Source of the DNA: Welwitschia mirabilis
Lineage: Eukaryota > Gnetophyta > Gnetopsida > Welwitschiales
Direction: 5' to 3'
DNA length: 64,000 nt
Assembly: GCA_051453625.1 (NCBI GenBank)
Contig: JBOZIK010000001.1
Span: forward strand, 261,049,695-261,113,694
A program made the position numbers and the translations under genes. Below the pieces are notes generated by a model. That model did not search any database, had not been told where the DNA came from, and saw only the letters and a program-made list of their open reading frames with translations. This document shows positions 1-12,402 of this stretch, one piece after another (position 1 is the first letter of the stretch; every line of letters starts with the position of its first letter).

Positions 1-1243
1 CCCATAGGGCTCCTTTAACCTTTAGGATTACGATAGTGTAAATGGGAAGAAAATGGATTTCATCAATGAACTACCTCTTGCTAATAAACAACATGATGTA
101 ATTTTTATTTTTGTAGATAGGTTGAATAGGATGATCCATTTCATTATAGTCTAAGGCTCTAACATAGCTAAAGAATTGACCCTATGATTTGTGTAAGACG
201 TTTTTAAATTATAGGATACACCTCAATTCATAGTATTTGACTGAGATAAAAAATTCTTATTTGAGTTTTGGCAAATTTTCTTCTGCCACTTATGTACTAA
301 ACTCAGTTTTAATACCACATATCATTCAAAAATAAATGGTCAAACCAAAAGAAAAAATTTCATACTAGAAGATACTCGATGGTATTATGTGGTTAAAGAA
401 TNNNNNNNNNNCTATTTATACTTGGTTGAGTTTGCTTACAATCAAAAGTTTCAAATTTCCATTCGATGTTCACCATTCAAAGTAATTATGGAAGAAACTG
501 TTCCACCCCTATCATATGGTTAGATCCTTCATAAAGATTAGAAAAGGTTACATCCTTTGAATTAAAAATTATGGAATATGTGATTACCAAGATTAAAAGA
601 AAACTGCAAGCCACATAAGATTAATACAAGAAATACTATGACTAGAAACATCAGACTTGCATATTCCAAATTAGCAAATAAGTATTGCTAAAGATCAATC
701 CAGAAAGAAACTCCTTGCAAATAGGGAAATATAGCAAATTAGCTTTACGATATTATAATACATTTAATATCTAGCATATTAAATAGGACTTCCACTAGAG
801 CTATCTCAAATACATCCAGTTTTCCATGTGAGCATGATGAAACCATACCGTAAAGATAAGAACTAGGACTACACCTTGAACTAGTAACATATCATACCTA
901 AACCCAACCTAACTTTCAATATCAAATTCAAAAAATTCCCAAATACTAGAACTAAGTAATTAAAAAATAAAAATGTAAATAAAATACTTATTTAATAAAT
1001 CCATTGTTATTAACAATCTTGGGAAAATAGGAAATACATGGAGGAAAGTTTTTTCAAAATTTTTAATAAAATATGACATGCTATTTTTCCATTATTGATG
1101 TATCTCCTAATGAATAATATCTCTCCTTTCCTTATGTTTTGTAGATAATACAAAAATAATTTAAATAAGCATGGCTTTACAAAAAAATCAAGAAAAGAAG
1201 AAACTACACTCAAGGACAAGCACAAAGCTTAAGGGGAAAGGAA
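1..1243 (+). pseudogene. Ty3/gypsy integrase and pol C-terminus (Tekay-like chromovirus), degraded
   Basis: Remnant of the integrase end of a gypsy polyprotein, cut by the window edge. Seen: an MDFINELP block at about 52-75 and FVDRLNRM at about 112-135, which holds the first catalytic Asp. A VFD-stop-DK block near 240-255 matches the usual VSDRD. TYHSKINGQTKRKN lies near 312-356 and LVEFAY near 422-440, as in plant chromovirus integrases. IHPVFHVSMMKPY at 810-848 is the conserved block just before the end of such polyproteins. The reading frame is broken by many stops, frame changes and a 10-bp N run (402-411). About 860-1229 is 3' untranslated sequence leading to a polypurine tract. Integrase identity is secure. 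The Tekay assignment rests on the LTR start and end motifs and is less sure. Confidence 0.9.
1230..1243 (+). other. Polypurine tract of the left gypsy element
   Basis: The purine run aaggggaaaggaa directly precedes TGTAATG, the decayed form of the TGTAAC start common to Tekay-type LTRs. It primes plus-strand synthesis in LTR elements. It fixes the element as plus strand with this as its 3' end. Confidence 0.75.
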
Positions 1244-1600
1244 TGTAATGTTTAAAATTCACCAATTGAGAAAGAAGTGTGTTAGGATGCTAAATAAGCA
1301 TGATTAACAAGTTGTTATGAATGGGTTCGACTCAGACATGTAAAAATGTATCCTTTCGTTTATGTTATAAAAGCCTATGGTATTAGATGGAGGTGGATAG
1401 ATTGGATAGATATAACTAATAACAACCTTGGTTAATCCCAAAGGGTCCTAGGAGGGGGACTCAAGTCATAGTCCATGTATTTACCTTTGATCACTAGTCT
1501 AGGATTATTGACTAAATGATAAGAAATGTAATCCACTATTTTTAATAGTAAAGTCCACTTTTGCCAACTTGTTTCTTGTTATTCTTATTATTCCTGACCT
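1244..1600 (+). repeat. 3' LTR of the left gypsy element (right end uncertain)
   Basis: The LTR begins TGTAATG right after the polypurine tract. It ends somewhere before the outer copia gag begins near 1675; I could not fix the terminal CA because no second copy lies in the window. The element may therefore have inserted into the leader or 5' LTR of the outer copia, whose own 5' LTR is not visible. No coding content was seen. Confidence 0.55.
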
Positions 1601-1674
1601 ATTATTTTATATGTTTCTTTTTATGCAAAATAATCTAAAATACAGTAAAATAAGACACTATACTATATTAGAGG

Positions 1675-1910
1675 TTTTCTCTTCAATACGTTAAATTATA
1701 CCTATTGAAAGATAAGGATGATAGTTTACTTATAGCATTTTAAGTTTTAGGTTTAGTAAATAATTAAATATGGATACATAGAGCTAATAGAGACCTTTAT
1801 AGATGCTATTAAAAAATGCCTTACATAGGCCAAGACTAGGAGGAAATGGAAAGACCAAGATAAGGTAGGCTTTATGTATAATTCGAATGTAAAGAATGCT
1901 CTTTATTTGG
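1675..1910 (+). pseudogene. Outer copia gag, N-terminal part
   Basis: The start of a copia gag, the capsid domain. FNTLNYTY-stop-KIRM at about 1683-1721 is the conserved N-terminal block with Trp turned to a stop. It is followed by an IIKYGYIELIETFIDAI stretch at about 1763-1813. A basic linker ends with VKNALYLV, where the Athila-like element begins at 1911. The inner copia has the matching VKNYLYLS at about 22779-22803. The sense continues at 9511. All stops are explicable as C-to-T or G-to-A changes. Confidence 0.85.
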
Positions 1911-3286
1911 TGTTCATAATAGTAAAATGAATTAAATTTAAACTAGGTGAAGGGCTGATGTCATTTTTCTACAAAGATAACTATTATCTCTTATCAAGGA
2001 TTACTAAGAGTCTTGCTTATCTTATAAGTATAATTAAACAAATAAGGAAAGAGAGGGGGAAGAGAGAGAGAGAGAATTAAGAAATGTGTTTGAATTTCAT
2101 TTGAAGAGGTAGAAAGAAAGAAAGCTCCAAGGTTTAGCCTAACTTATCCAGCAATAATTTTTCACTCTAACAATATCTTATACATTCTTGAAATATATCT
2201 TAAATCACCAAGTAATAATGGATTAGATTATGGTGACATAATCTCATTCAGCTTTTTTTAATTAGTGAATTGAAAGTTACTTGATCCATCATAGCTCTTT
2301 AATAAGCATGAAAAGTAAGAACATAAAGTACTCAAGATCCATCAAATAAAAGAGACTTTGACCAAGTAACTAAGAAACTCACTCAGATGACAAAATAACT
2401 TGGTAATGTTAATTTAATAAGAATTAAAAATACAAAGCTATTCATGACTTGAAATCAAAATGAACATCTACTTTGTATTAAATTAGAAGAGATACATTAC
2501 ATTAAAGGAATAATAAGGAATTTAAAAAGAAATCCTTACACTATCCTTAAAATAAGCTTACTCCTAAATAAAGTGCATAGAAGGCCATGTTGACTTGACA
2601 CTCTAAGGGTTCTATTACTTTTTCAAAATAAAGAATGTTATAAATGAGGGCTCAAGTATCTTTTAAAGGCAAGCATGTGGTGGAGGTGGTTACATAAATT
2701 TGTCTTGTAACATTACATATGTGGTTACAAAATGTATTTCATATCATTAGGTAGGGTTCTTTTAATGATGCACTAGGTATGAATCATTATGATGAGCCCA
2801 ACACTTAGCTTTTAAATGATGCCACTTTTGTTAGATAATGATGTTGTCATATCTCTTTACTATCATCTTACTCAGCATTGCCATATGTCATTACTATATG
2901 TTATTACCATCACTTTCATGTGTTATCAAAGGTGCTAGTTATTTTTTATGTGAATTTTTTTTAAACCCATAATTTCATTTAACGAATTTTTCATTGAAAG
3001 TTTAGGACATGAGATTTGAGGTGGTCTTCTAAGAAGAACTCATGGCAATGACGACTTGGATGGCAGCACTAGGATTTTAAACCAAATGATGTTCATATTT
3101 TTCAATGTTCCTCTAAATAGGATAACTATCTTAGAAGTGTTATAAAAAGATGATAAGTGCATGATTATTATGAAAAAGTAATAAAGGAAATTATTTTATG
3201 ATAAATCAATTTTATTAATGTTTTTTATTAAGATTAAATTTGTCAAATAACTTGATGAGAATGTTAATTTTTTATATGTTAATACA
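1911..3286 (-). repeat. 3' LTR of the Athila-like non-autonomous element
   Basis: It aligns along its length with 8160-9510. Shared blocks include the purine-rich stretch at about 2045-2130, the two acataaagtactcaa sites (2321 and 8550) and the closing segment before 3286. The two copies differ by many transitions and small indels, so the insertion is old. It ends at the acquired junction with outer copia gag. Confidence 0.9.
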
Positions 3287-4949
3287 ACTTCTAACTAAAC
3301 CTTTACTAGATTATTAGCAAAAAGTTAATAACAAAATGATCAACATGAAAACGTTATCTAAGAAAATTATTCAATTGTAAATAATGATATATCTTTTTAA
3401 ATATTTTATGATCAATATTTAAAATTAAGACATCAAAATTTAAAATTTTTATAAAAAAGGGATGCCATATCCTATAACAAAAACTAAACTTTGTCTTTAA
3501 AATCTTATGATAGAAAGTGTTAAAATCATTTTTAGGACATATCCTTAGAAATATTTTAATAAGTCCTTTTATTAAAAGAAAAAGACCTAAAATGATGAAA
3601 CTAAGTTATGAAAAGGAAAAACTACTTAATGTAAGATAATCATTTTATTTCTTATGAAAATTGCAAAGTGAAAAGTCAACCTATAAAAATAGTTTATTCC
3701 TTATGATGTTATTTCTTATGAAGTAGGAGGTGAATATAATGGGTGATCGAGATGTCAAATAAAAATGTATTAAAGGATTTCATCATGCAACTAATGAATA
3801 AAGGAGATAACCTACCTAAGTTAATAACTCTTATTATGTTTATAATTTTTAATAGATCTTGATATCAAATAAGCATAGCATCAACTAAGTAACTTATAAT
3901 AATTTAAGATATCTTAAGTGAATTTCAAGTATAATAGTTAAAATATAACAGAACACAAAAGGTTCCTAATCATCACCTTTTTCTTTCCTTTATTTTCCTT
4001 TTTTACTAGCATATATATTATTTGTTTTAAGTCTTTAAATTGGATTGAGCATCCATTATTATGCTATTTTTTTCTACTAAAGTTAAGCATATTGTTTTGT
4101 AAAGAAATCAATGTTACATTTCTAGCAAGTGTTTATAGTACTGATTCATTTGATTACATCATAATTAGATCATTAAAGATACATTACTAGGGAGAATCTA
4201 TAATCTTGATGTAGTTAACTAAACCCAATTAAGTAATTAATGAGATGTTCATTTAGCGAAGAGATTTTTTTTTTTCATTTTTATTCTCATATTCATTTTT
4301 TTATACACATAAGAGGGTCATTGGCTCATTATCCTAATCAAGAAAAATCTTGTTTCCATTAAAATCTTTAAACATAAGGATCATAATATGAAGGAATGTT
4401 TTATCTTTTTCATCCATGTTTTACCAAAATTGAAGACCTTAAGAAAATGTGATTTTAATAGTTAGACTTAANNNNNNNNNNNNNNNNNNNGGATGTAACG
4501 TTTCTTTAAAAAACAATAAGTATACTTAATTATAACTATTATCTAAGTGATAATGAAATCACTTATTATTGGCTTTTATTAAAGTCCATTAATTTATGTC
4601 TATAAATATCATAAATTTATACATGAATAGTTAGGCTAGATGATTTGTAGGCTCAATGAGGTGTTTTGAAAGTGAATTAGTATATGAAAATGCTTAATGA
4701 GATGGTTTAAAAGTGGATTTGATATATGTGAAGGCTTAAAAGAATGACTAAATAAGCGATAATGGTGTGGTATTTTCATGAGAAAACTAGGCTTAGGAAA
4801 ACATTGTTCTTTTCTATGAAATGACTTAACAATTCATGTTTTAATGATGATGGAAAGAAGACTCAAGAGAATTTTGACCAAAGTTAAACAATGGCTTAGG
4901 TGTGAAAAAATTAGCTCATAAAAAGAACATTTAGAGCCATACATTCCCT
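3287..4949 (-). other. 3' untranslated or decayed region of the Athila-like element
   Basis: AT-rich DNA between the protease remnant and the 3' LTR, with a 19-bp N run at 4472-4490. I looked for the RT (YxDD), RNase H and integrase blocks on the minus strand and saw none. At 1.66 kb it is too short for a full pol. Confidence 0.5.
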
Positions 4950-5700
4950 TAATCAAATTAACATCTTCAGGGTTATCTAGTGATTTTATTGTATTAAAAT
5001 ATTTAAGTTTATAGTTATGTTACTAAACAATATTTTCATTTGATCATTTCTACAATTAATAAGATAATTAGATGTTGTGACAAAAGGTCTTTCTATAATG
5101 ATTATAACCAAATTGTGTTTTCTTATTTTTATTCTAAAATAATAAAGTCTATTAGGAAATAATAGTTATCTAATTAAACTCTCACATCTTCAAATATTTC
5201 TACTGGTGACTTCATAAAGTTCTTAGCTAATTCAAATTGGACTTTAGTATTTTTAAGCCCATTTAAGCTAAGTCACTTATACACATAATGAGATAGAATG
5301 TTAACACTTTCTTCAAGGCCTAAGAAGGTTTGCTTAAAGTTTTTATTTCCAATTGTAATAGCTATCATTAGACAATAAGGATCTTTTTACTTAGGTAGAA
5401 CATGGTTATAAACAATTGCACTAGTCTATTAGGATTTAGAAAACTATATTTTTTACGTTCATCCATCTCTTTACTATACACATATCTTTAAGGAATTTCA
5501 CATATGAGTGCATCTATTTAATTACTTCTAAAAGAGGCATGTTGATTTTGATTTCTCTAAAAATTTCTAAGGCATCTAGCTATTGTTTTTCTATGTTCTC
5601 CTTTCTAAGTTATTGTGAAAAAGGTAAAGGCCCTTTGTAAATGAACAAGGTTTTTTTGAAATCCTTTATTATTTATTTATTTAATACTTAGAATAAGGGT
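4950..5700 (-). pseudogene. Gag-protease junction and aspartic protease, Athila-like
   Basis: Read on the minus strand. At about 5680-5440 is the linker typical of Athila-type polyproteins: PLPFSQ, then KINMPLLEVIK, then MHSYVKFLKD. The protease follows at about 5390-5060. A block reading TFLGLEESVNIL stands where families have the catalytic D-(L)-GAS motif, so the active site appears lost. The downstream IIERPF block (about 5096-5082) matches the conserved ILGRPF. Stops and at least one frame change break it. Its gag lies directly upstream, as expected for gag-pro. Confidence 0.85.
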
Positions 5701-6549
5701 AAAGGTTTTCTACAAGAAGTTATGATTGATTTTATATGTTTAACATTTTTTTCTCTTCATATTTAGATTTATTCTGATTTATTTCTTAGTTTATCTCTAT
5801 GCCATTTTGAATGTGAATAATGTTGGTTTATTATAATTATCTTGGCTCTTCTTATATGAATCTAATTCTTTTTATATTTAGCTATAATGCATGAGGAGTT
5901 TTTTGGTTTTCTTTGATTTAGCTAAAAAGAATCTAGGTTTGGATTTGTTGAAATTTTTAAAGAACTTAATTGATAATTTAAGTAACTTGTTCAAGGTTAT
6001 TTAATAAGGAGGAACATTACTTCATAGTTTATTCATGATCATGATTGAGTTGGGATTGGTTTCTATGAATTTTTTAATGGATTCCTTTAAAGGGATGGAT
6101 GAATAAGGTTTTTGATAGTTAATGAAAAGGGATGCAAGGATGATGAGGAAAATGAATTTCTTAGTTGGTTAATTAAGTTATAATACTTCTAATAAAAGTT
6201 GGAATAATTTCTTTATCCAAGGTTGTAGGTGTTGAAGTATGATTTTTGGTTTTAGTTTTGTCACTAGTATTATTCTTTGTTAACTTATTAATTTACTATG
6301 TTTTAAAATAGGGTAATGGATGGACACTAAGCTATCTCATTGACATCTATTTGATAAATTAGATATTTAACTTTTGTAGCTAAAGGGAAATGTGAGGTGA
6401 ATAATGATTCTAATATTTTCACTAATTCATTTATTCGACTATTAAGTTATAAGGTATTCTAAATATACTAATGGACCTAATAGAATAATAGAATCTAGAT
6501 TATTCACTTTGGCTTCTCTTAATTTTTGGAGCTCTTTGATATGGTTTTA

Positions 6550-7100
6550 AGATAATCTCAAACTTCATCTAATGGCATAGTAAGAAAACTACCTTAAATT
6601 ATTATCTTAACTAGTTGCTTATTGTTTGTAAATTCCCTATTGTAAATGAAGATAATTTTCATCCTTGATTAAAATCCATGTTGTGGGCATTTTTGTAATG
6701 AGTTATTAAATTTTTTTAAGGATTGGAAAAAAGGCCTAAATAATTCATTATTTCATATCATAAGACATTTTTGTATGTGATTTATAAAAAATTTAAATAC
6801 AGAGGCCTTGTTTAAATTAAACAAAAATTTAATGGATAAGGACTTGAGAGTATAGAGCCATGATTTAGCCTCTTCTTTTAAGGAAAATAGAAAGAGAGTG
6901 AACCTAAGTATGTTGAAGTATTTGGATATTAAGGTCTAGTTGACAACATAAATTTGAATTCCTTAAGGTATATGTATGGGTTTTCCAATTATAAAACATG
7001 AAAGTAAGGTAACACTTGGATGGTAGATGGTTTGAATTATGAATCTTCATTTATAAATGATTAAATTATAAAACTTGATTTATAGATGATTGTACTACAC
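6550..7100 (-). pseudogene. Athila-like gag (capsid domain), degraded
   Basis: Minus-strand matches to the retrotransposon gag domain: LFSLKEEAKSWLYTLK at about 6890-6843, the conserved LRDKAxAWL block. FFQSLKKFNNSLQKCPQHGF at about 6730-6671 corresponds to the WERFKxLLxxCPHHG block. The reading frame is interrupted. It forms the coding part of the non-autonomous element together with the protease. The C-terminus of gag merges into the 5700-6550 stretch, where I recognise no motif. Confidence 0.85.
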
Positions 7101-8132
7101 ATGAACAGACTCCTAGGCATTGGGCCTGAAGGTAATTAAGAATAGTATGCTTAGGAGGATTGAAGGCTACATTATTTTGATTTTATCCATTACTTAAATA
7201 AGGTAGAAAGTAGTTAATTAATTAGTTATTTGTTTGTTTAATTATAATCTACTAAAGAGTAACCAAAAATTAGATTAAAAATTTGGATTTTGTTGTTGAG
7301 ATAAAGAGGCTTATTCATTTTGAGTGTTATCATGGGATTTGTTTTCTTATGGAATTATTTATTCATTTCCACTAATGGGGTATATATTAAAGGGGTTTGT
7401 AATTAATCTTACTTGCTCATCTCGAATCAATAACATGAAAGGTTTAAATGGGTTTTAGAAAAATTCCAAAAAGGTTTCAAATAGAGATTTCATGATAGAA
7501 GGGTTTTTAAGTTTTAATAAAGGGTTTGGAAAAGGTTTTAGAAAGTTTTGCTTATGAAAGCTGATAGCACTAGTAAGTAAAGATAATGGGACTAATCAAA
7601 ATGCAAGTTAAAATTTCAAAAAAGTTTTGGAAATTCTTAGAATTCTTACAGAGTGTTTAAGATGATAGGTTACAAAAGAACATTATAGAAGTGAAAAAAA
7701 TAATAGCCCTCTTGAAATTAATCTTAACAAAAATTAAATTTTAAATATTTTAGTATTTTAAACATTATAGTAGTGAATTTGCAAAATACATGAAATACAA
7801 AATTAAACCAAGAATCTAAGGACATTGTCATCCATGATTGCAACCTGTATAAACTTTGTTAGATCTACAACACAAATAAAGTTAGAGTAGAAAAACTAAA
7901 GAAAACACGAAACTAAACTAGTTTGGTTATTATTGAAAATGATCAATACTAATCACTAGAAATAAAGAGAAAGGAAATTAAAAATGAAAGTAAAAAAGCT
8001 AAAAAAAGAGGAAAAGAACTAGTTTAAATATCACTAGAGTGGAATAATAATCATCACTAAAAAATAATAACTAAGCTAAAAATATTGTAAGAAAGTAAAA
8101 TTTGTGCTCTTTGAGTAGCTATCATGCCATTA
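7101..8132 (-). other. Leader region between primer site and gag of the Athila-like element
   Basis: About 1 kb of AT-rich DNA with no motif recognised on either strand. By position it is the 5' untranslated leader and the decayed gag N-terminus. Confidence 0.5.
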
Positions 8133-8150
8133 TCCCTGATAATGATATTA
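8133..8150 (-). other. Primer binding site, tRNA-Asp type
   Basis: On the minus strand the 18 nt lie 9 nt inside the 5' LTR. Compared with the 3' end complement of plant tRNA-Asp (TGGCGCCGTTGCCGGGGA), 9 positions are identical and the other 9 are all C-to-T or G-to-A. An all-transition match over 18 nt at the predicted site is unlikely by chance. tRNA-Asp priming is usual for Athila/Tat elements. Confidence 0.65.
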
Positions 8151-8159
8151 AGATATATT

Positions 8160-9510
8160 TGTAATACTATAATAAATAGGATTTAAACTAGATAAGAATC
8201 TATTATCATTCTTTCATAGGAATAATTGTGATCTTTTATTAGGGATTACATAGAATATTACTAATCATGTAAGTACAATTAAAGAAAGAAGAATAGAAAG
8301 AGAGTTGAGAAATGTATTAAAATTTTATTTGAAGAGGATAAAAAGTAAGCAAGCTTTAAGGTTTATCCCAAGTTATCCATTAGTTATTCTTCACTTCAAT
8401 GGTATCATACACCTTCTTGAAACATATTTTAAATTATCAAGTAATGATGGCTTAGGTTATAGTAACATAACCTCATTTATCATATGAGAATTGGTGAATT
8501 CAAAAATCACTTAATCCTTTATAGCCCTTAAATAAGCATGAAAGCTAAGGACATAAAGTACTCAATATCCATCAAATAGAAAAGGCTTAGCCCAATTAAC
8601 TAAGAAGCTCAGTCAAATGATAAAATAACTTCATAATGTAGGTTTACTAAGAATTAAAAGTACAAAGCTATTTACAAATTAAAATCAAAATGAAGATATA
8701 ATTTGTATTATATCATAATAAATACATTACATCAAAGGAATAAAAGTAAAGCTATAAAAAATTTCTTAAGCTATCCGTGAAATAGGATTGCTCCCAAAAA
8801 AAGTGTTTAGAAGGCCATGTTAGCTTAACACTCTAAGAGTCCTGTCACTATTCCAAAATGAAGAATGTTATAAATAAGGAATTAAGGCCCTTTTATAGGT
8901 AAGGATGAGGTAAAGAATGTTAGAAGCCTTTGACTTGTAGAGTTGGGTAAGTTGTTATAAAAATGTGTAATGTGACATTAGGTAGGGTCTTTTTCATCTT
9001 GTATTACATAGAATTCATTATGATAAGGCTAATACTTGGATTCTAAATGCTACTATTTCTATTAACTACTAATGCTACCATGGGTCTACACTATCATCTT
9101 ACTTAGCATTACCACATGTTGCTACTACATGTTATCATCAGCACTTCCATGTATCATTAAAGGTACTAGTTATTTTTTATTTGAAATTTGTTTGAGCCCA
9201 TAATTTCATTGACTAAATTTTACATGATAAGTTTAGAACATGAGATTTGAAATGCCCTTAAAAAGGCTAGCTACACTAGTGACCTAGATGGTATTGTTGA
9301 CGTTTCAGATTAAATGATGTTCATATTTTGCAATGTTATTCTAAATACGATAATTATCCTAAAAATGTTATGAAAATATGATAACTTCATGATTATTATA
9401 AAAATGCAATAGAAGACATGTCTTTATGATAAATTAATTATATTAATATCTTATATTAAGATCAATTGATCACATAACTTGATTAGAATGTCAATATTTA
9501 TATGTAAACA
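8160..9510 (-). repeat. 5' LTR of the Athila-like non-autonomous element
   Basis: Partner of 1911-3286. The minus strand begins TGTTTACATAT and ends with ACA, followed by the primer site. Its 60-codon open stretch at 8305-8487 is accidental: the partner LTR has no matching frame. Plus-strand sequence beyond 9510 is copia gag. Confidence 0.9.
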
Positions 9511-10700
9511 TCAGTCATTCCTATGGAAGAATTTAAGAGGATAGCTAAATGAAAAACTACCAAAGAGATATGGAATGTCTTATAAGGTATATAAGAAGTA
9601 AAATTAATTGTCAAGTAATCAAAACTCTTGATTTAGATGAATAAGTTAAATAACATTAAGATTAATGATGGAGAAAGAATACATGAATATTTTACAAGGG
9701 TTAGCAACATTATGAATGCCATTTATGGAATTGATAAACATTATTTGAAGACCAATGTAATTTAAAAACTGGTTAGAACATTTACTCCAAAATACAGGCA
9801 AAAAATAACTACTATGAAAGAATCAAGAAATTTTAACACCATAAATATTTAAAAAACTACAAAGTGCTATGAGAGTATAAAAAATTTACTTTATATAAGA
9901 TGGTGCCATAAAAGAAAAAATGCTTGCTATTAAGGTAAGTAAATGTACAAGACCACCTTCTAATGAAAAGGTAAAAGAAGTTTCAAATGTAGCTGATTCA
10001 GAAGATAATGTTGACAGAGAACTTACTCTATTTATAAGGCATGTTAAGAGACATCTCTCACAAAGGAATAAGAGAAAGGAGGACTATGGAAAGTCATTAA
10101 GATTTTAAGCCACAGATAAGTTCAAAGGTAAATATTTTTCTAATTTAATTCATCTTAAAAGAACAATATTTCTAAATGAAAATGTTGGAGTTATGGATGA
10201 TAAGGACATCTACCTTAGAATATCCTAGTTCGAACCATTTGTAATAGAAAGGATAAAAGAAAACACTTAAGAAAAAAAAAAAAAAAAAACTCTTCTTTAT
10301 AGGGTGGGATAAGGATGAAGATGACACAAAAGTAAATACTTTAGAAGAGGAAAGAGCTCATCTATCTTACATAACTACAACCCTTATCCAAAGTGACAAG
10401 AAAGAGGAATAAAATGAATAAGAGTTATAAAGTAAAAACAAATCAAGTATGAAAAGATAAGAAAGGCATGATTTAATTTCTGAATAATTTATTAAGTTGA
10501 AAAAAAGTATGTTCCAAGATGAATAATTTACTTCATGATCATAAATTAGCTTATGAGTAAGAAGAGGATTTATGTAATAGATTAACAAATGAAAACTCAT
10601 CACTTAAGGCTAAGATTAGCAAACTAATGTGTAAATTAGAGAATGTTAGACATGAACCTATAGATGTAAATAAGATTAATTAAAAATTTACCTAACAAAA
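9511..10700 (+). pseudogene. Outer copia gag, C-terminal part with zinc-knuckle remnant
   Basis: Continues the gag interrupted at 1910. EIWNVL at about 9570-9587 matches QDIWNVL of the inner copia. INDGERIHEYFTRVSNIMNA (about 9662-9721) is the conserved capsid block. The 9920-10108 open stretch (62 codons) contains DRELTLFIRHVKRHL, equivalent to DKELNLIIRKIKRLL in the inner copy. A decayed zinc knuckle lies near 10170-10230. Beyond about 10290 is an acidic, lysine-rich stretch that looks like the coiled linker of SIRE-like gags. Frame is broken throughout. Confidence 0.85.
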
Positions 10701-11547
10701 GAGAACGTTAAAATTCATGTTTGAAAAATGTAGAATGCCAATGATAGAAGTGGCTTAATATATAATAAAGCTTCTATAACTACTTTAACTTCTCTGTTTA
10801 ATAGATGGAACTATAACTCAAGGTGGGAGCATTTAACTTTCATAATCAATATTACGTGTTATAACTATTATAAACATGATCACTATCAATATAACTATCC
10901 ATATGAGTTTAATAGAAGATACTATAATAAAAAGGAAAAGAGGCCAAATAGAATGGTTCAACATTTTGTATAGGCAAAACCAAATAAGATGTTGATTTCT
11001 AAAGCAACGCTTTTAGCATAAATAACCTTATGAGCCCTAAAGAGACATATTTAGTATGTTAATAGTGAATCATTTAGAGACATGATAGGTAATAATCAAG
11101 TTTTAGTTTATTAAATGAGTAATAAAAGGGTGTGGTTATTGTTGGTGATAACATAAAAGCACTAATAAAAGGTATTAGAACCATTATAAGAGGTAATCTA
11201 TTAAATGTAAAAAATATATTTGATGTTTAAGGTTTGAAATACAATTTACTTAGTGTTATTTAATTATGTGATAAAATTTGTTTCATAACTTTTATTAAAG
11301 ATAATATATTATAAAAGGATGTCAATAAAATAAGGTTCTACTCATTGAACTTAAAAAATCAAATGTGTATGCTACTACTTTGCAAGATGTTTCTAGCAAA
11401 GGAATAAGTGCTTGTTAAGCATTACTTGTAATGAAAATATGTGGTATAGGAAGCTTATACATATCAACAAGAATCTATTAAAGGTTCTCTTCTTAAAATA
11501 TTTGTTAAGAGGACTTTAGAAAGTGTAAAATCTTAGTAATCAGGTAA
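10701..11547 (+). pseudogene. Outer copia protease end and GAG-pre-integrase domain
   Basis: GDNIKALIKGI at about 11143-11175 fits the conserved GDNxKGKIxGIG block after the protease. YNLLSVI-stop-LCDK (about 11240-11275) fits the HNLLSISQLCD block. WYRKLIHINKNLLKVL at about 11442-11489 is the WHRRLGHxN zinc-binding start of GAG-pre-integrase, with both His changed. The sequence stops at 11547 where the gypsy LTR begins and resumes at 32759 inside the next domain. The catalytic protease motif itself was not found. Confidence 0.8.
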
Positions 11548-12381
11548 TGAGTCATTAGTTTTTAGAATATTTAATCTTAATGGTATATAAATGTTATAAT
11601 GTTTACTTTAATTATGTAGATTAAATAACTAATTTATCAACTAGTTATGTAGAAATAATACTATAAAGTATAGGAAAAGAAACCAATGATAACCAAAAGT
11701 TAGTTACACTACAAAAATATGGTGATGATTCTTAAAGAAGTGGAGCATATTATTTAATAGACATCTTCTATAAAGAAAGAACAAGAATGAAATAGAAAGA
11801 AAGAACAAAAATAAAATAGACATATTTTTGGATTTTCAAAAATGACTCTTAAAAAAGACTTTGAAATAGAAATAAAATCCATATAGAATAGCTAAAAAGC
11901 ATAGTTCTATCTACATATACCTAAAAGGTAACTAACACCATTTTTATGTTGGTTGAAATAATAATATTATATGGTTTTCATGAAATCTAAAAAGATTTCA
12001 TGTCTTTCTTTCTTTTTCTTAGTATTAATTTAACTAAAGAGTTAATATTAGGATTCTACATTGATTAGAAATAAACATTACATGTTTTATTCTAGTGATC
12101 TTTATGTTTAATTCCTTTTTCCATAGTTATATATATGTATATAAGTGATTGTATAAATCTATTAGGATAGCTTTATTGAGAATAGTAATTCTTAATAAAG
12201 ATAATGTTTTAAAGAATGGAAGAACTTTAGTTTTCAAAAACTTAGAAAAAACCTTAACAATTTAATAAATTATTTAAGTCTATATGGTAGTTATAATGTT
12301 TTATTTTTAATTTTCAACTAGAAGAGTTTTAATATTTTCATTTTCATTAACTTTTAATTTGCATAAATACTAGAATTATCA
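11548..12381 (+). repeat. 5' LTR of the plus-strand gypsy
   Basis: Starts TGAGTCATTAG and ends TTATCA. It aligns with 32016-32758 through shared blocks such as the tataatgtttactttaattatg site (11594 and 32063), the atttatcaactag site and the gaaataaacatt site. The partner is shorter, mainly through a missing stretch near 11880-11940. Confidence 0.9.
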
Positions 12382-12384
12382 TTT

Positions 12385-12402
12385 TGGTGCTAAAATGAGT
12401 GC
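12385..12402 (+). other. Possible primer binding site, tRNA-Asp type
   Basis: TGGTGCTA three nt after the LTR end agrees with TGGCGCCG allowing only transitions. The next ten positions contain several transversions, so this is weaker than the site at 8133-8150. Confidence 0.4.

Larger units (their letters stand above)
1911..9510 (-). mobile_element. Non-autonomous Athila-like Ty3/gypsy element (gag-protease only)
   Basis: Two diverged direct repeats of about 1.37 kb (1911-3286 and 8160-9510) flank 4.9 kb. The minus strand of that interior carries gag (about 7100-6550) and protease (about 5390-4950) but no recognisable RT, RNase H or integrase. On the minus strand both LTRs open with TGT and close with ACA, and a tRNA-Asp-type primer site follows the 5' LTR. 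The element splits the outer copia gag: copia sequence stops at 1910 and resumes at 9511. Flanking 5-mers (tttgg and tcagt) do not match, so a target duplication is not confirmed. Lacking pol, it probably relied on enzymes of a related autonomous element. Confidence 0.85.

Noticed and set aside
1905-9516. Target duplication for the Athila-like element (ttggt against tcagt)
   Set aside because: Only three of five bases agree, and using them would shift the LTR start off TG.
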